Below are positions 12,501-27,500 of a stretch of 64,000 nt of DNA, piece by piece. Position numbers and translations under genes: made by a program. Position 1 is the first letter of the stretch, and each line of letters starts with the position of its first letter. Source of the DNA: Galbula dea. Its lineage: Eukaryota > Chordata > Aves > Piciformes > Galbulidae. Below the pieces are notes generated by a model. That model did not search any database, was not told the origin of the DNA, and was given only the letters and a program-made list of their open reading frames with translations. The stretch is taken from the NCBI GenBank assembly GCA_013399015.1, contig VWZX01010808.1:62001-126000 (forward strand), in the 5' to 3' direction.

Positions 12501-15500
12501 TTTTGGTGTGGATTTTTTGTTTTGGTTGTTTGTTTTGTTGGGAGTTTTATTTTTTTAAATCATAATGTTCAGGGCAGAGCACAGCACTTGCTGTACTTTT
12601 CAGTTTGCAAAAGTAACTTCCCTGTCAAATCTTTCAGCGTGATTGGGATTCGAAGACAGACTGGTGGTTTGGTCCCTGTGCCTATTGGCTTGATAACTCA
12701 ACTTCAGTTTGACTGCAGAATCTGCTATTAGTGTTGATGCAGTAACCAGAAAGTAATCCCATGGATTCTCAAAGGAAAGCCATTTGAAAAGTTACAAGTT
12801 CAGGACATGAATTCAGAATGTATCCTTGTGATTGCAAAAATGGCAAACTCACTTATTTGAAAGTGCCTCTGGAAAAAAGTTGAAAATGAAATGACTCTGA
12901 TAGTATGGGTTTCGAGTCATGGAGAAATCTACACACAGAACATGCAGTTCTACCTTTATGCCAAAGGTGCAAGTGATTGCTATCAGGTGCCCAGAAAAGC
13001 AAGTGCCTTTATATACTATGTGGATATTGGGGAGCTAACTCTTACTTATGAAAAGTGATCAAAAGCATGGAGCGTGAGGAACATGAGCCCAGGTTTGTTT
13101 GCATGTGAGAGGAGCATGCCATTGCTGAAAACTTTAGGATGTTTAGGGGGTGTCTTGAAAATGGGTTTCTTGAAAATACAAGTGAGCTTTTTGCATCTTG
13201 TTTTTCCTGCAGTTTTTCTTCACATCATTCAGTGCAAGAGACAGAAGCTACCTCAGTATCTTCCGCTTATGGCAGAATGTGTTGCTGGATAAGGTGAGCT
13301 TCTAAGTGCTGGTGCCTGTGGTAAAGCAACAGAAGACACTTTTTCTAATGTAAACAGATGTGCCTTTGGAGGACAAGAGACTTTCCTTAACAAGTCAGCT
13401 TTTCCTTTCTGACACACAATTCCAATCTGATTCTCCTTTGGTTCCTTGTACTTTAGATCCTAGATAAACTTCTCATCCTGTCCTTCTCATACTGCTACCT
13501 ACAACTTTGCTGTTGATGGAGCATTTTGTCTTTGCAGATAGGGTGCATGCTTCTGTTTGCTACCAACTCAAGTAAATATTGAATGTTTGGCATACATTTG
13601 CTTTATGTTTTTGTGATCAAAAAGGCAAGAGGCTTTCTCACTGAAAGCTTTTCTTTTCAAGGAAAAAGCCAAAAGTCACCTTCACAGGTAAGTTAGCTGA
13701 ATCTTTGCCAATCAACTCATTACAACTCCTCTGACCTTGAATAAATGTAATGAAGGCATTCTGTGTGATATGGAAGTGCATTGGTGACTTCTGCTGGTTA
13801 GCTTGATCTATATTTCAATTTGTGGACATTGAAGCTAATCTTTTTTCTAAAAATGTAGGAATTTCTTTGCAGGGCATCACTGTAAGTAGTGTCGTTTTTT
13901 TGGGAAACCAATTCCTTCCTGTTCATGGCTCTTGTTTGTTTAAATATTTTAACACAGCTGCAATTGAACACCAAAATATCCATATATATCTCTGCATTGT
14001 GATTGTAGTAGTTGCACTACTTCTTTGTAGTGCCCACACAAGCTTGTTTTTATTAGATGAATTTTAGGTCAGACTAGAAGCAGTTTTTGTCAGCCAGAAG
14101 CTGAACATAGTGCCATGTATGGCAAACCCAGTATTTCCTGCAAGTCTCTTATCCTTCATATCAAATGCTATTTAACTGTAACATCAAAACAGTCTGGTCT
14201 TGGAACCACAATGGACTATGTCATGCTTTGACTGGAATGTGCAACTGGCACTAGCCTTGTTTTCTTTTGTTAGGCAAAGCTTGTTAGGAATGGTAATTAA
14301 CTTGTTCAGTTGGTTAGTTTTTTGGTGCTGGAGGGTGAATGTATGGGCATTCAGATACACAAACCTATCCGGGAGTGTGGAACAGAGGCAACAAGTTTTA
14401 TGCTGTTCAGGACTAGTTTTTCCTGTGTAAGTCTACTCTTGAGACTGAAATGAATATCGCATTAGGAACAATTTTTCACTTCAGAGTAGTAACTAAAGAT
14501 GAGAAAGTAGAAGGTATGGACTGCATGTAAGATGGTATGAGTTAGGCCAGCAGATTTTAGGGACCAGTGCTTCTGAGTAGCTTGGGAACTCTCCTTATTC
14601 TTTCTATCTAATTTTGTTACTGGCTTTCTTGCATCCTCACTGAAGTACACTGAAAGGTAAGTGTTATGTAAATGTCTGCTTGGGGTTCTCAGTTGTAAAA
14701 TGGAGCATTGCCATGGGGCATATAGAGGGCTTTTTAATGTAGTATGCTTGGAGCTACTTATTGAAACAGGATTTCTGTTAGGTTGAGCTCCTACTTCTGC
14801 CAAGCAGTAGTGACTTTTCATTCTCTGCTAGAATGTGTTTTGAGTCACCTGTCAGTCTGCTTTATGATTCTTTTCTGCTTAACCAAACTACATCAAGCTG
14901 TAGAGGGACACTAAGGAATTGAAAGGAAAAACCTAAGTTGCAGGGGCTGAGTCAGCTGACTTCACTACAGCAACAGCTGTCTGCTGACCTGTTGCAAAGT
15001 GAAAGCCCTTGGTGCATCCAAAGAGTTTTGCTGCTTTCTCCCCACTACCCTGTGTTAGGAACAGCATATGTTCGAAAGAGATGTCATACACCTGGGACTC
15101 TGGCATGGTGTGAAATGCTCTGAGTATGTGAAGCTTGGTGTTTCTGGTCTTCAGTGGTCAAAGGGATCCCACCAGAATTTGTAAAGCTTGTGACAAAAAA
15201 ACCAAAACAGTTCCTTTGCAGCTAACTAAATATTTTAAAGCCTATGGATAACTTAAGTTGTTATCTGGAGTGCCTCTCCTACGTGACATCTAGCATCTCT
15301 CCTTGAGATGACATCCAACTGTTAAATTGTGAAATGAAGTCATTCCGGTGTCATCCGAAGTATAATTCTGAATGCAGCTGTTACAGTGCTGGTTTGTGCC
15401 ACCTGATGGTGAATAATCCCCAATTTGCAGGTTTGGATCCAGGGGATTGGAACTGCACTTGCTTCAAATCACGTTTGCCTGACTCTGGCCTCTTCAGTAT

Positions 15501-18500
15501 TTCCTGGGCATAGATTTCATGTTACAATGTCTCACCTCTGAAGACTGACCTATCTGCTTTACCTGATACACCTTAAACTTTTACTACCCTCTCAGTAGGG
15601 TTAGCATGCCCTTTCCCAGATCTCCATCTTGTGGCCATTCTACCTTGTGCTTAAGTGTTGCATGTCCAAGACAGTGAACAAGTAGCCTTCTGTACAGTCT
15701 GCCTTTCGATTGGAGATCACTTGCATTGTGCAGGAAAAAACAGTAAAGGATTATATGCTGTTCTATGCCAAAGCTTACTTTGGCCATAGAGATGCTGTCG
15801 CTCAGCTTTGCACTACTGTTGTGACAGGACTTCTGGTACCCTTAGCTGAGTTGTAATTCTATAGTTTGTAAGCTGCTTCTTCAGATCTTGCTCAGAGAAC
15901 AATACTGTGCACTTGGCATCCTTTGGCATTGGTTCCTCTGGGAGTCAGTGGGTCCTGTCCTCCTAAGGTGGTCCTTCCTTAGGTTATTTTTTTAAATGTC
16001 CATGTAAAGTTTCTTTTTTTCTTTCAAGGAAAATTCTGCTTTTTCTTTTCCCATTCCTATTGCAAAAAGTGCTCAGAGTGAAGCTCTTAGGCTTTTACCT
16101 AGTCATTGTTTTTTAAATGCCCCTTGTTGAAGGGGAAGCATCATGGAAAATAAGGAAACATTAATGTAGGTCTGGAAGAGATGTGACACCAGTCTTGATA
16201 AAACAGATAGCTGCTTCCACATCCACTGAGGTTTTCAATAATACATCAGTTTATAAAATCAAGCAAAATTCCTCTTTTGCAACAGGCTTTTCAGAGTGGT
16301 AGAACAAGTTTACTAGTGCCTGCTGGTTGTTGTTAAGATCAATGCTGCCTGTACTTTTGCTTTGTTTTCCTGAAGCTTATGGGTGTCAAGTATCCTTCCA
16401 GTTTAAGGGAGAAGGAACAAATTAAAATCTAATTAGGCAGGTCATTCAAATCCCAAACAAACAGAGAGTGCTCCTTATTTCTAATGGAACAAGATCTTAA
16501 CTTAATCTGTCTCAATTCCCAAGAGTCCTCTTCTTTAGAGTTGGATTTATTTTCTTGTTGTTGTTCTTATGCTTTGCTGGGTAGAGATTTGCACCTGTCT
16601 CCAGAGACATTGTAGCAGGTAAGTTTAGAGGTGTGAGAATGGACTAGAGTTTCTGATGAGCTGGGCTTCTTGTGGCAAATGTCTACCAGGACAGCATTTG
16701 CCTTCCCTAGCAACATTTCAGGGCAGGTTGCAAAAGAGATGTTTATTTTTTATGATTTGCACCCCTGTGTGCAATGAGGGTTGTTTTAGAGATCAAAGGG
16801 AGCTGGAGTTGATTCTGACCTTTATGTTTGGGCAGTTGGAGGGGGAGTTCGCTGTCTTCCCTTGCAAACACGCTGTCAGACAGAATTCCACCTCAGCTGT
16901 CTAGTGGGAGTATGATGTGTGGTGGGGGGTTGTCTCTGGAGTAAGCTGGTACTAAGTGTCTTGTTCTTATTTCTGTACCTAGGCATAGGCAGTAAAAATC
17001 AGCAGCCTTCCTTGTGCCAGTGGTATTCAGGAGTATTGCTTGTGCCATGCCACCACTCTGTCTAGCCAGAGACCAAGTATTGATATTTTATGTTTCTGAT
17101 TGGAAAGACAAAAATGTCTTGACTGCTTCTTGTAGCCTTTCTTTTTGCATACAAAGACAACTGAGGAGAAGCCCATCACAGGCTATCACCTTCAGTGGGC
17201 AAAGTAATTCATATTTAGATTCAGCCTTTCAAGCCTTAGAGCTTTTCAAACCATCCTCTTGGAAGCAGAAGTCTGACCCAGGAAACTTGTGCCCTTTTTT
17301 GCCTTCAGAACTCATCCTTTCTGATACAATAAAAAGCAAGCCTGGTTTGATCTTGGGCTGTGACTATTAACAACTTATTATAGCTAGCTGAGCTAGGAAT
17401 AATTGAGCAGAGCATGAGAATCCTATTTTAGAAGCAGAAGTTGGTAACATTGACTTTGCAAAACCACAGGAAATGGCTTTATAGATTCCTAAAAAGCATA
17501 GCTTGAAGTTTCTCTGCTTTCCTCAAGCTGTTGAGCTCTGTGTACAAGGGCAGTCTGATTTGCCCACAGCCTGGTGCAGAACGTGCTGGTGAATTTAGTT
17601 AGTGACATTAGCTATTTCCCAGTTGTTGGCTTGGGGTTTTTATGACTGGGAATAAAGGTGCTGGCTATATTGGGCAAGAGGTGTGGAAGTGGCTTTGTTT
17701 CTGTCCTTTAATTTCTGGTTGCAAGGTGTGCTATCTAAAGATACACCTCTGTCATGATAATGCCTGCTCCTAGTTTTAGCCATGACGTGAAGACAGCTGT
17801 AGGTGGTTGGTTGTGGTTAGGAGTTTACAGCTCTGAAGTACAGCATTGCCTGTAAGGCAGCTCTGTGTCGATGCATGTGCTTTTAGCACTGTGTTGCTCT
17901 GCTGCAGAACAAACCCCGATGGTAGAGGGAGGCTGGCACTGCTTCTTGTGACCCTTGCTTTCTATGTGTGTGTTTTGTGTTTTAGTGTTTACTTTGTCCA
18001 CGGTAGAATTAAATACCTTGAAACTGATCTCTACCAATAGGATGCTTGTGCCAACCACTTTCTGAAAAGCCTGAAACCTTGTTGTGCTGCAAAATACCCG
18101 AGGGGGAAGAAAAAAATCCTTCTTCCTTCCAAAGCAGTTGAGCCTGACCTGAGTTAGCTCAGGCCAGACCTCCGCAGGCTTTCCCCTCGGTTTGGGGTGG
18201 GGAGCGGCTTCCTCGGGATGCAGTGCGGGGGTCCCACATCGGGGACGACTGGGCAGAAGGACACCCCTGTGCGCTGTGGCGACGCCCGCCAGCGTCCTGC
18301 TGCTACCCTAGGGCGGCGGCGGCGGCCCCGCCGGGCGGAGCGCGGCAGTTGCCGGGGAAGTCGCTGCNCCGGGAGCTGCGCTGCCCGGCGGGGAGCGACA
18401 GGTTTGTCGCCGTGCGCGGGGGCGACAGGAGCCGTCTGGCTGGGGGACACGGGCGGAAGGGCCGGGAGTGGGCGGCGGAGTCCCGGGAGAAGAAGGCCGA

Positions 18501-21500
18501 GAGTGTATGTATGGGTGTGCTTGTGGGTCAGCTCTTCAGTGCCTGGCTAAAATTGCGGGTAGTATAACACTCTAAAGGTGGAGCGGGAAGGTGAAGAGGA
18601 TCATTTAAAAGCCCTTTAAATAATGCATGGGTATTTAATGTGATCATTTCATGCAAATAGTAAGCAGTACTTGTGTTACTGCCTCATTAGCACAGTTCTG
18701 TTCCCTTGATCAATATGGATTTGTGGCTAAGGCACATTTTCCAGTGTGGTGTCTCCTTTTTTTATAAGATCACTAGTATTGTTCTTGGAGCTCTGCTAAA
18801 TCCCAGAACCTTACTTCCTTTTTCTGTCACTCTACGTGTTTTGTTTTGGGGGTTTGGTGGGGTCTTGTCTTTTGTTTGTTTTGGTGTGGGTGTTTTGTTT
18901 TGTGGGTTGGTTCTTTTTTTTTTAAAGCCCTTCACATCTGAAGTGGACTTTGAAGCTACTTACTTACCTTATCGGTAGGAGTTTGTCGTACTCCTTTCGC
19001 TTCTAGACTTCCCTGATACCTGAGAGAATTTAAATATATCCCAGTAGCTGTGTGTGGAGTAGGGCAGAGAGATTACAGAGAAAAAGGAGCTAGTGGTGAG
19101 TCAAGGTAATACTGTTACTGAGCAAAAGCGACAAGTTGGGTGGTTTTGTTGTTTGGGTTTTTTTTTTTGTCGGGGGGTTCTGGTGTTCCAAAGTAAGGAC
19201 CTCTTGTCCTACCTTGGCAAAGAGGACAGTGAGGACGGTTGGCTGACCTAGTCACCGCTGTCTGTAGTAACTGAAACGCTAGCCTCTCACCATTTGTAAA
19301 GCACTCAGAACATCCAGAGGAAGCAGACTTGTATCTGTTAAGCAGTTTGAGATCAATGAGTGTGTCCCTAACTGTCTACTAGTCACTAGTCTTGTGCCAC
19401 ATAGTGAAATTCGAGAGGGCCCTACCTTGAAGATATTTGTGAAAACAGTAGTGACATGAAGAAGCAAGTAGTAGCTACAAGCATGTTTTCTTTGGGGAAA
19501 AACAGCCCAAAGCAAGTCATGTCTGCTGTTATTAGTTGAACAGTGATGGGTTGGGAATATGGAGTAGACGAGAGTACAGTTCCCCAAAATGCTGAAATCC
19601 AATCTTGAAATGTGATACAAATGCTTTCAGTACTTGCCAGAATTGAGGTTAAAGGCTGTGGTGTAATTTAAACTTCTTACTGTTTGACTTCCTGTGCCTT
19701 ACTGTCCCATACTGTAGTTCTTCACTAACTCCCCTTCTTCCAGAGACTGACCAAGCAGGAGTTCTGGCAGCTGGTGCACCAGAGCTATGGCTCTGAGCTG
19801 GGCCTGAACAGCGAGGAGATGGAGAGCTTCCACTCGTCATCTGAGGACAATGGGCAACCTCGGTAAGAGGAGGCTGTAAAGCTTCTTGAAACACTCTGGG
19901 AGAAGCAGTGTCCTCTTTCTTAGAAAATCTTTTCCCAAAGCGCTGCTGTAGCCTTACCAGAAAGATTAAGCCTGGAGTAAAAGGATGCAAAGAACCCAAC
20001 TGCATAAACTGAGCATGCATAAAAATGTAATTGTGTTCATTGTCTAAAATAGGAGGAGAATAGCTGAAGCCCCTTAGAGGAGGGAGGTAGGAAGGCCTTG
20101 TTCTTCCTGTGATATCAGCAGGATAGCTTAAATAGATAGCAGCATGAGAAAAGGTTGCTAGTCTGGATCCATATGTCTTTCAACACTATGGAAGGGCTGA
20201 ATGGAAATGGAGCTGTAGCTGATGTTCAGACACTTTTTCCTCTCCTCTATGGAAACACTTGTTTTGCTTTGTTCCTCTGATGTCTGGGGTCTTAGCTTAT
20301 TCTTCTGTTGTCCTCAGTTTGAATTAGGAAGCTAGAATAATCTTAAGTGTATGTGGATTTTTAAATGGCTGCCTTAGTTTTTTTGAAACAAACATGAATG
20401 AACTTGCAAACTGTCAGTGTTAATCTCATGAATTATTGGGTAAGTAAGGATGAACAATGTGATTAAGGTTTCTTCAATCTTGTTATCTGAGTATGTTTGG
20501 GGGTGTGGGGGGATGGAATCTGAAGTTCACTGTAAGCTTCAAAAGATGTCCTATTAAAAATTTGCAGGATTTTTTTCTTGAGGAGGTTAAAAAAAGGCAT
20601 TTATTTTGCAGCTCTCAAGTAAGAAATGCAAGAAGAAATTCTTGTCTCGAACTTTAAGACATTTTCTTTCCAAATTTATTCTAAGCTACCTCCATTTCCT
20701 TTCTTCCCACAACACTTGCTTTCTCTGATTCATCAGTGCTTGGTTTTACTAGTCTTATGGTCAAAAGGTAAACCTTCTGAGAGGTGGCTAGGGTGAGGAA
20801 AATGGCTTGAGAGATTAATGAGCTGGATGTGGGAAGAATGCATTAATAGCTTTTAATATTAGCTGAACAGCCACAATCTGAATGCGAAAGTCATGCAGTA
20901 GAAGCTTTCTCAGATATTTCAGCACTTATATCTCCAATGATATCTTCCTTTTTGCTTTGGACAGATCCAGCATTTGTGATGATTCTGGAGAAAGGGATGA
21001 AAAACTGCCTAAAACAATTGGTTTAGTTCGGGAAGCCACACTTCAAACAGAAGGAGAGCCATTTAATAGACACATGTTGCCTGGGGTAAGTCTGCTACAG
21101 TCTTTCTTGCTACTTTTACTGATAAACATGTAGGCTTAACTTGCCTGTCTGTAGGCATAGGATGGAAGGGGATTGTAGTTTCTAAAGAAGCCTTTGAGAA
21201 GTTGTAATAATCAAGGTTTCCACATCAGAAATTTAAAATGTCTTCAGACTTCAGGAATATTTCATAGAATCATAGAATGGCTCAGATTGGAAGGGACCTT
21301 AAAGATCATCTAGTTCCGACCCCCCTGCCATGGGCAGGGATGCCAATCATTAGACAAGGTCGCCCAGGGCCACATCCAGCCTGGCTTTAAACACCGCCAA
21401 GGATGGGGCATCCACAACCTCTCTGGGCAGCCTGTTCCAGTGCCTAACCACCCTCCTGGTAAAGAAATTCCTCCTAATCTCCAACCTAAATTTCCCTTCT

Positions 21501-24500
21501 TGTAGCTTGTAGCCATTTCCCCTTGTCTTATCGCAGTTTGAGAATCTAAAAAGTCTCTCCCCTTCTATCCTATAGTCCCGCTTTAGGTACTGGAAGGCAG
21601 CTATTTCTTGAATTTGGAAATGAAAACAAAATTCTGTACAAGAGTCTTTTTATTGATGTGAATTTTGGCAGTGTTCTACCACTAATGAAATGTATAACTG
21701 CCTAGAATGCTGAGTCTTAGGCCCTGGTCTTTGGTTTTAAACAGACAAAAACCCCTAACCCCTGTGTTTTACCCACCTTCTTAGGGATGATGTGCACTTT
21801 TTTTCTAGTGCTCTATAAAAGTGATGCTGTTGTTCACTTGTTCACTTCTAGTGCTTTCTAGTTATGCTGTGTTATCCTTGTCTCCAAAGTTCAGTCAGTC
21901 TGCTGTTGTGACTATATAAAACCTTTTTTAATTTACATTTGTGGGAATCTCCCAGAAGAAAACCCACACTTGATGTAATAAAGATGAGTTTTCTCTTAAT
22001 TCTTTGGGTTAGTAAAACTGAACAAATGTGAGTGCTTTGTTCACGGTGGTGTATAAATTTTTCACTGTGTTTGGCTGGTTGGGAGGGTAAGTGCATTAGT
22101 AGCAGTACCTGAAGTGTGCATAGTGTCTAGCACAGTTACTGTGTGTTGCTGTAGTCCTAAAAGCTTGCAGACATTTTCTCTTGGTTAACAGATACTCCGA
22201 GGGAAAGATCATGGAAAGACAAGTGAAGCACTAAAGCATTTCTTATAAACTTCACTAGGGTTGGGTACCTCATTGCTGAATTTTCCTGCTTTGAAAAATT
22301 TGAAGAGGCAAGAAATGAGATAATAGTAATAGATTTTTACTACCACATAAGTCTTCTGGCTTTTGTCACTTGTTAAAACACATCTGGAAGTTAAGCAGGC
22401 TTTAAATAGTTTTGCCAAAATACAAGTTTAATGGCTAGAGGGTTACACCCAGCAAACAATATTGGTATTTGTGAGATGTTAAAAGCTTAGTTAACTGAAT
22501 GATGAGCAACCCCTCATGGAAATTCTGGCAGTATAAAACAAGCTTTCTAGAGAGCTGTAAGGGAGGCCTGGTAGGACTGTGGATGTTGCTGGAATTTGTG
22601 CTCTTTAGGATATCTAAACATCTACCCAGGTAGTTTTGTTTTGGACTTGTAAGTAGTCTTTTACCCAAGAACAAGCCATTTAAAAATAATTGCTCTGCCT
22701 GGAAAATAAGTGTTTTGTTTAACCTACTGGGTGCCATTCCCATTTAGCATCTTGTAGATGCTAAATGTAATTGAGCATGCTGGTAAGGAGTCCAGGGATT
22801 TGGTTTGTACCCAGGAAAAATGCTAGGATTCTCACTTGAATAAACTGTCTTTAAGAAGTCCTTTAATGCTAGTGTGAAAATGCAGCCTTGATTAAATGTA
22901 TAACTAAACTGTTTAGCTTGCTGTTTCAGTGTAACTACAACACCTAATGTTTATGTTCAGCTATATGTGTCAGTTGGTATTTCTCAAGAATGTCAACACT
23001 TTCTCCATGGCCCCAGGATTACAGAATATGTTGTAGAAGCACAAGGGCACTAGGAGGAGGCAGTAGTGCTTAAATGGATTGATCAAAACCTGTTGTATTG
23101 ATGATGCAGAACAGTTACCTTCCAAAGACTGAAAGGAAAACAGGCTTAACCTCTCCTTACTGCTCTGATAGGCAAAGTCCCTAAAGCTCTCTTCAGGGGA
23201 AGATTTGAACTGTTGGAGGGATTTGCTGTAGTACTTGGCCTGTCTTGGGAAAAGTATTGTCAACAGCTGTCCAGAGTTGATTAAAGAAAGTCTGTGTTTA
23301 ACAGCAGTCATGGCTTTAAGTGCAGTTCATCTTAATGTGGGAACCAACTTACTGCCTGTATTTTTGACCATTTTTCATCCACCTCTTGCAGGGAAGGTCT
23401 TCCAATCTCAGAGGCTGCTGTTTGCAGGTTAAAAACCAGAAAAGCTTTGGCACACAGCTTAGTAGCACTGAAGTAGCTTGGGAGATAAATATATGTAGGG
23501 AAGAAATTGAACACCTTGAATTCCAGCTGACAGATCTTAAAATCATTACTCTTTAGTGTGTGTGTTGGGGGAGAAATCCACAAAAAAAACCCCAAACAGC
23601 CACCCCCTTCCCCTCAAAAAGCCCCCAATAAAACAGTTTGAGTTGATCTGTTAACTCCAAAAGCCTCAGCGTGAATATCTTCTTCCCTGACATCATGAAA
23701 GTCTTTTGTAGGAGCTGTTGCTCTTGTCTGCTGACTTGAGCCTGACTTTCCTACTTTGCTCATGACATAGTGGGCTGCTCTTATGCTGCTGGTGCATGCT
23801 CCACTTGTTCACCACATCCCTAATCATCATCAAAATGCTGTGAGAGTTCCTTGAATTTATGCTGGATCTATGTGTCAGTTTTTAGACTGTTTTACTGTAA
23901 CTAGCTCCTTTCTTACTTCAGTCAGTATTGGTATTTTGACATGGCAGTGTTGGTTCTGTCCTAGTTCCTGTTACATGACTGAGTACAACTTCAGGCATGG
24001 TAGCTCCTTTCAATAGGAGTATTTGTTAATTGATCTGCTTTTCTGATGCAAGGGGGTTTTTTTAGTTGTCCTTGAGGGATATTTTGGCTGCTTGTAGTAC
24101 ATTCAAATGAATGCCTGTCTCCATTTTTCGGCTACCAACCTTCTGGTAATGGCTCACAGTTGCACAAAAAGTAGATGGTCTTTATTTTGGAAAAAGCCAA
24201 ATGCAAAGTAGTACATGATAACTATTCAAGTAACAGATGCTCTTGGGTTTTTTTGAGTCAGTGCTGAATAATCTTTAGGGATGCTGATATTGCCTGACCT
24301 TACTCATTATGATCTGTGTACTACTGCATACATGGGATTGTACTACCATTGATCCCAGCTGTTCCACTGGAGACAATGGGAGATTTGAGGAGAGGTTTAG
24401 CATGAAAACTATCATTTGAAGCTTGTAGCCAAGCTTTTTGGGTGAGTTTTTGTGATGTATGAACCTTGTGCTTAGTTCCATTATGAATTATTTCTTGAAG

Positions 24501-27500
24501 AGTGTGATGACATGTAAGCTTAGCCACCACTTGTTATATTTTATGGTTAACAGCAGCATCATTGGTTCAGCCACTGCTGTTTTAGGGATCTTCCTGCTTT
24601 AGGTACTGGAGATGGCAAATGACACTACATTGTTTTGTTTGAGAGATAGTTTTATAGGTAGGATGCCTCTAGACAGTGTTTTTAAAAATATATAATTAGG
24701 ATGATCTAATCTTGCTGAAGAAATGAGGCCCTGCCTATTTCGTTGGGCTTCCTGTCACAGTTGCTGATGCCTTGATAAGCTGACAGGAAAAAGCTAACCT
24801 GATCAATACAATAGTCTGTGTTAGGTTAATGAATTTATAAATGCTAGTGTTGATGCAAAGAGGGAAACCAAACTGTGCAGGTGGTTGCAAGGGGACTGGA
24901 GGGGGAGCAAACAGTCTCTAAAGCAGCTGTTAGTGTATAACAGTGCAGATAAGTAACTCTGTCCCTTGTTACCAGGGGAAAGTAAAAGTTTGAAATAGAG
25001 GGAGGGAGGTTGGCTGGGACAGGGAAACAAGGGAGGAATTAGTTCTTGACAGTGTGGTAATGGAGCAGGTAGAACTTGAGGCTTAGTTTTTATAACTTTC
25101 TTCTTTGAAAGTAACTCTTTTTTTGTAATTGTCTGTGGTTACTGATGCTTTTTTTTTCTTCTTGATTGTTTCAGGTGGAGGAGTCTCCAACTGAGAAGCC
25201 AATAAATAAGAGCCCTCTTCCATCTTCAGAAAGAAAACCTGTAAAGCTAGTCAGGAGCAGGTCTTTAGAAAAGTCTTTGGACCTGAATGAGAATGAAAAT
25301 CTTCCAGAGAAGAGCAGTGCCTCAGACAGTGAGGAAGGTAAATCTCTTAGCAGTTGGAATCTGTAAGACAGGCTGTCTGGTATTCCATGTCACTTGTGGA
25401 ACAAGTTGGAGAACTTTCTTATCTAACAAAACTGGTTTGCTCATTTGTTTCATGGAATTTTGTATCAAAAACATCTTTGTATCTTACTTAGTTTTGAAGG
25501 AGGAGGGGAAAAAAAAAAGTTGCTGGAGGATTTTAGAACAAAACCAAATAGATTTGCTAACAGCTTGAAGGAAAAGAAAAAAAGTAGCTTGACAGTCATA
25601 GTGTTTGTTCACCTTCCATGCTTTCACAGCTCTTTCAGATGTTTCTCTTTTTGTTTTCATTTCTTGGGCACTGAGGGGAAACATTTCAGACTGTTCTCTA
25701 GTTTCTGAAAGATTCCCTTACTTTCCTTATCCCCTACCCTCTCCTTTACACTTCTACTTTCTTGAGGCACATGAGCTTCAATTTTATTGATGGAGTAAAC
25801 TGAGGAACTTGCTGTAAGTCCAGGCAAGACAAATTCCTAGCTTTTGAGAGTGTATTGTGCATATTCTGAATCTGGTCTGAAGATGAAAACCCTTAATGTG
25901 TGTCTTGGAGCAGACGACACTGTGTGCCAACAGAGTTAGTATCTTTTAGTGGATCCTAATATACCATCCTCATAAGTCCTCCCTCAGTACAAGATGAGAA
26001 GAAAGGTGGATACCATAGTACTGGAGTGATTGTAACTTGGCTGTTATGTGCTTCCTTTCCTCTCCTGACTGCAGGAGAGAAAAGCATGGTTGTATGTCTC
26101 ATAGTGGTTTTGGTACAAGCATTTTTGCTATGTCTTGGGGAAAGACTAAGGCCAGGACATGCCTTCTGTGCAGGCTGGATGACACTGAGACTTGTGCTGA
26201 GGTCTGTGGGTGCTTGCTCTGTGGTCCCACAGTAGCCCCTGGCACCTTCTCACTCTCTAAGGTGAGCTTTTCACTTACTGTGGAGAACTTTTCTGTGCTG
26301 AAGGGCTGTAGTCATTCAAACAGCTCACTGAAATTGTGGTGGATGTTCTGTTAAAAATCCCAATTTTTTACTCTGGAAATACATTTAAAATGAAGTGTTC
26401 ACAATCTGCATTGGTTCCAAAGTTGTGCAATGGTGTACAAATGAAAGGCAGAAAAACTCAACAGTAAGCAGTGAACTCAGTTGCAGCTGAATATTTCTTT
26501 CATATGTAAAGAGAACTTACTTTACTTTCCTCACAACAGCTTCATCACCTGTTGGCCAGAACAGAACAGCTCATTTAATTGAGGCAAGTTCTTAATCTGA
26601 CTGAAAACTTTACATCTCATCCTTCCAAACAGCACTGGCAACTGAAGTTGCTTGCACACATTGTGTGTGTAATTGTCACATTGGGTGTCCAGGAAAGCTT
26701 TCAAAGTCATGGATTAAATTGACTGCCAGCAAGGTGGGATTGTTGCCTGAGGATATACTTCATATTCAACTAACTTTCCTTTCGTTGTCTGTACCGCTTC
26801 TGTGTTTGCTTGAGTTCAGACTCAACCTGATGCATGCCAGTTTGTATTGTATTTGGGAATGTACCTACCTGAACAGGCTGCTGTTTATACCACACTCATT
26901 ACATGCTTAAGCTTCACAAGTTGTTCACTCCTTCACAGGTATATCTTTTAGAGCAGCAGAAAGTTTTGGCCTTAAGATGTTTCAGATATCTTACAGGTTT
27001 CCTGTCCTCTTAGTACCACATCTATCTTGTCTCTGGGCTTTATTTTTTTATGGCAAAGGTCTCCTGTAAAACTGATTGAAAATAGTCCTGCTGCCTTTCA
27101 TGCTGCTGTTTGCCTAAACAGTAGCTGTAAATACTCTTGTCATCCCTGCAGTGGTGATGTTGACTAAGTAGAACATATTAAACTGGAGATATCTCTTCAA
27201 CAAAAGGAGAACTCACTTCATGCTACTCTTCTTATTTCTCCTGCCTCCCAAGACTAGTCTTCTTTTATTCAGAGCAGGTTTTTCTAGTCTCAAAATTGAT
27301 CTTTGTTCTCAAATTCCCTTCTTCATGCTTAGGATCTTTTTCTTCTGTTTCTCTGTTTTCTCTTGCAGTTGCCCCATACTCTTACAAGGTGAATTCCTTC
27401 ATGCAAATGAAACTGGCTTTCCTGCATGGCAAAGGTTTACCCATGCAATTAATTTCTCATGTCCTCTGGCTCATATTCAGGTTGCCTGTGGAGGTGTCCT

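Noticed and set aside
14462..14821. 119-codon open frame on the minus strand in a GRAMD1C intron
   Set aside because: No homology recognised and no splice signals in a sensible arrangement.
18154..18567. Overlapping open frames across the intronic CpG block
   Set aside because: They contain the unresolved base, are Gly/Arg/Ala-rich on both strands and resemble no protein; composition explains them.
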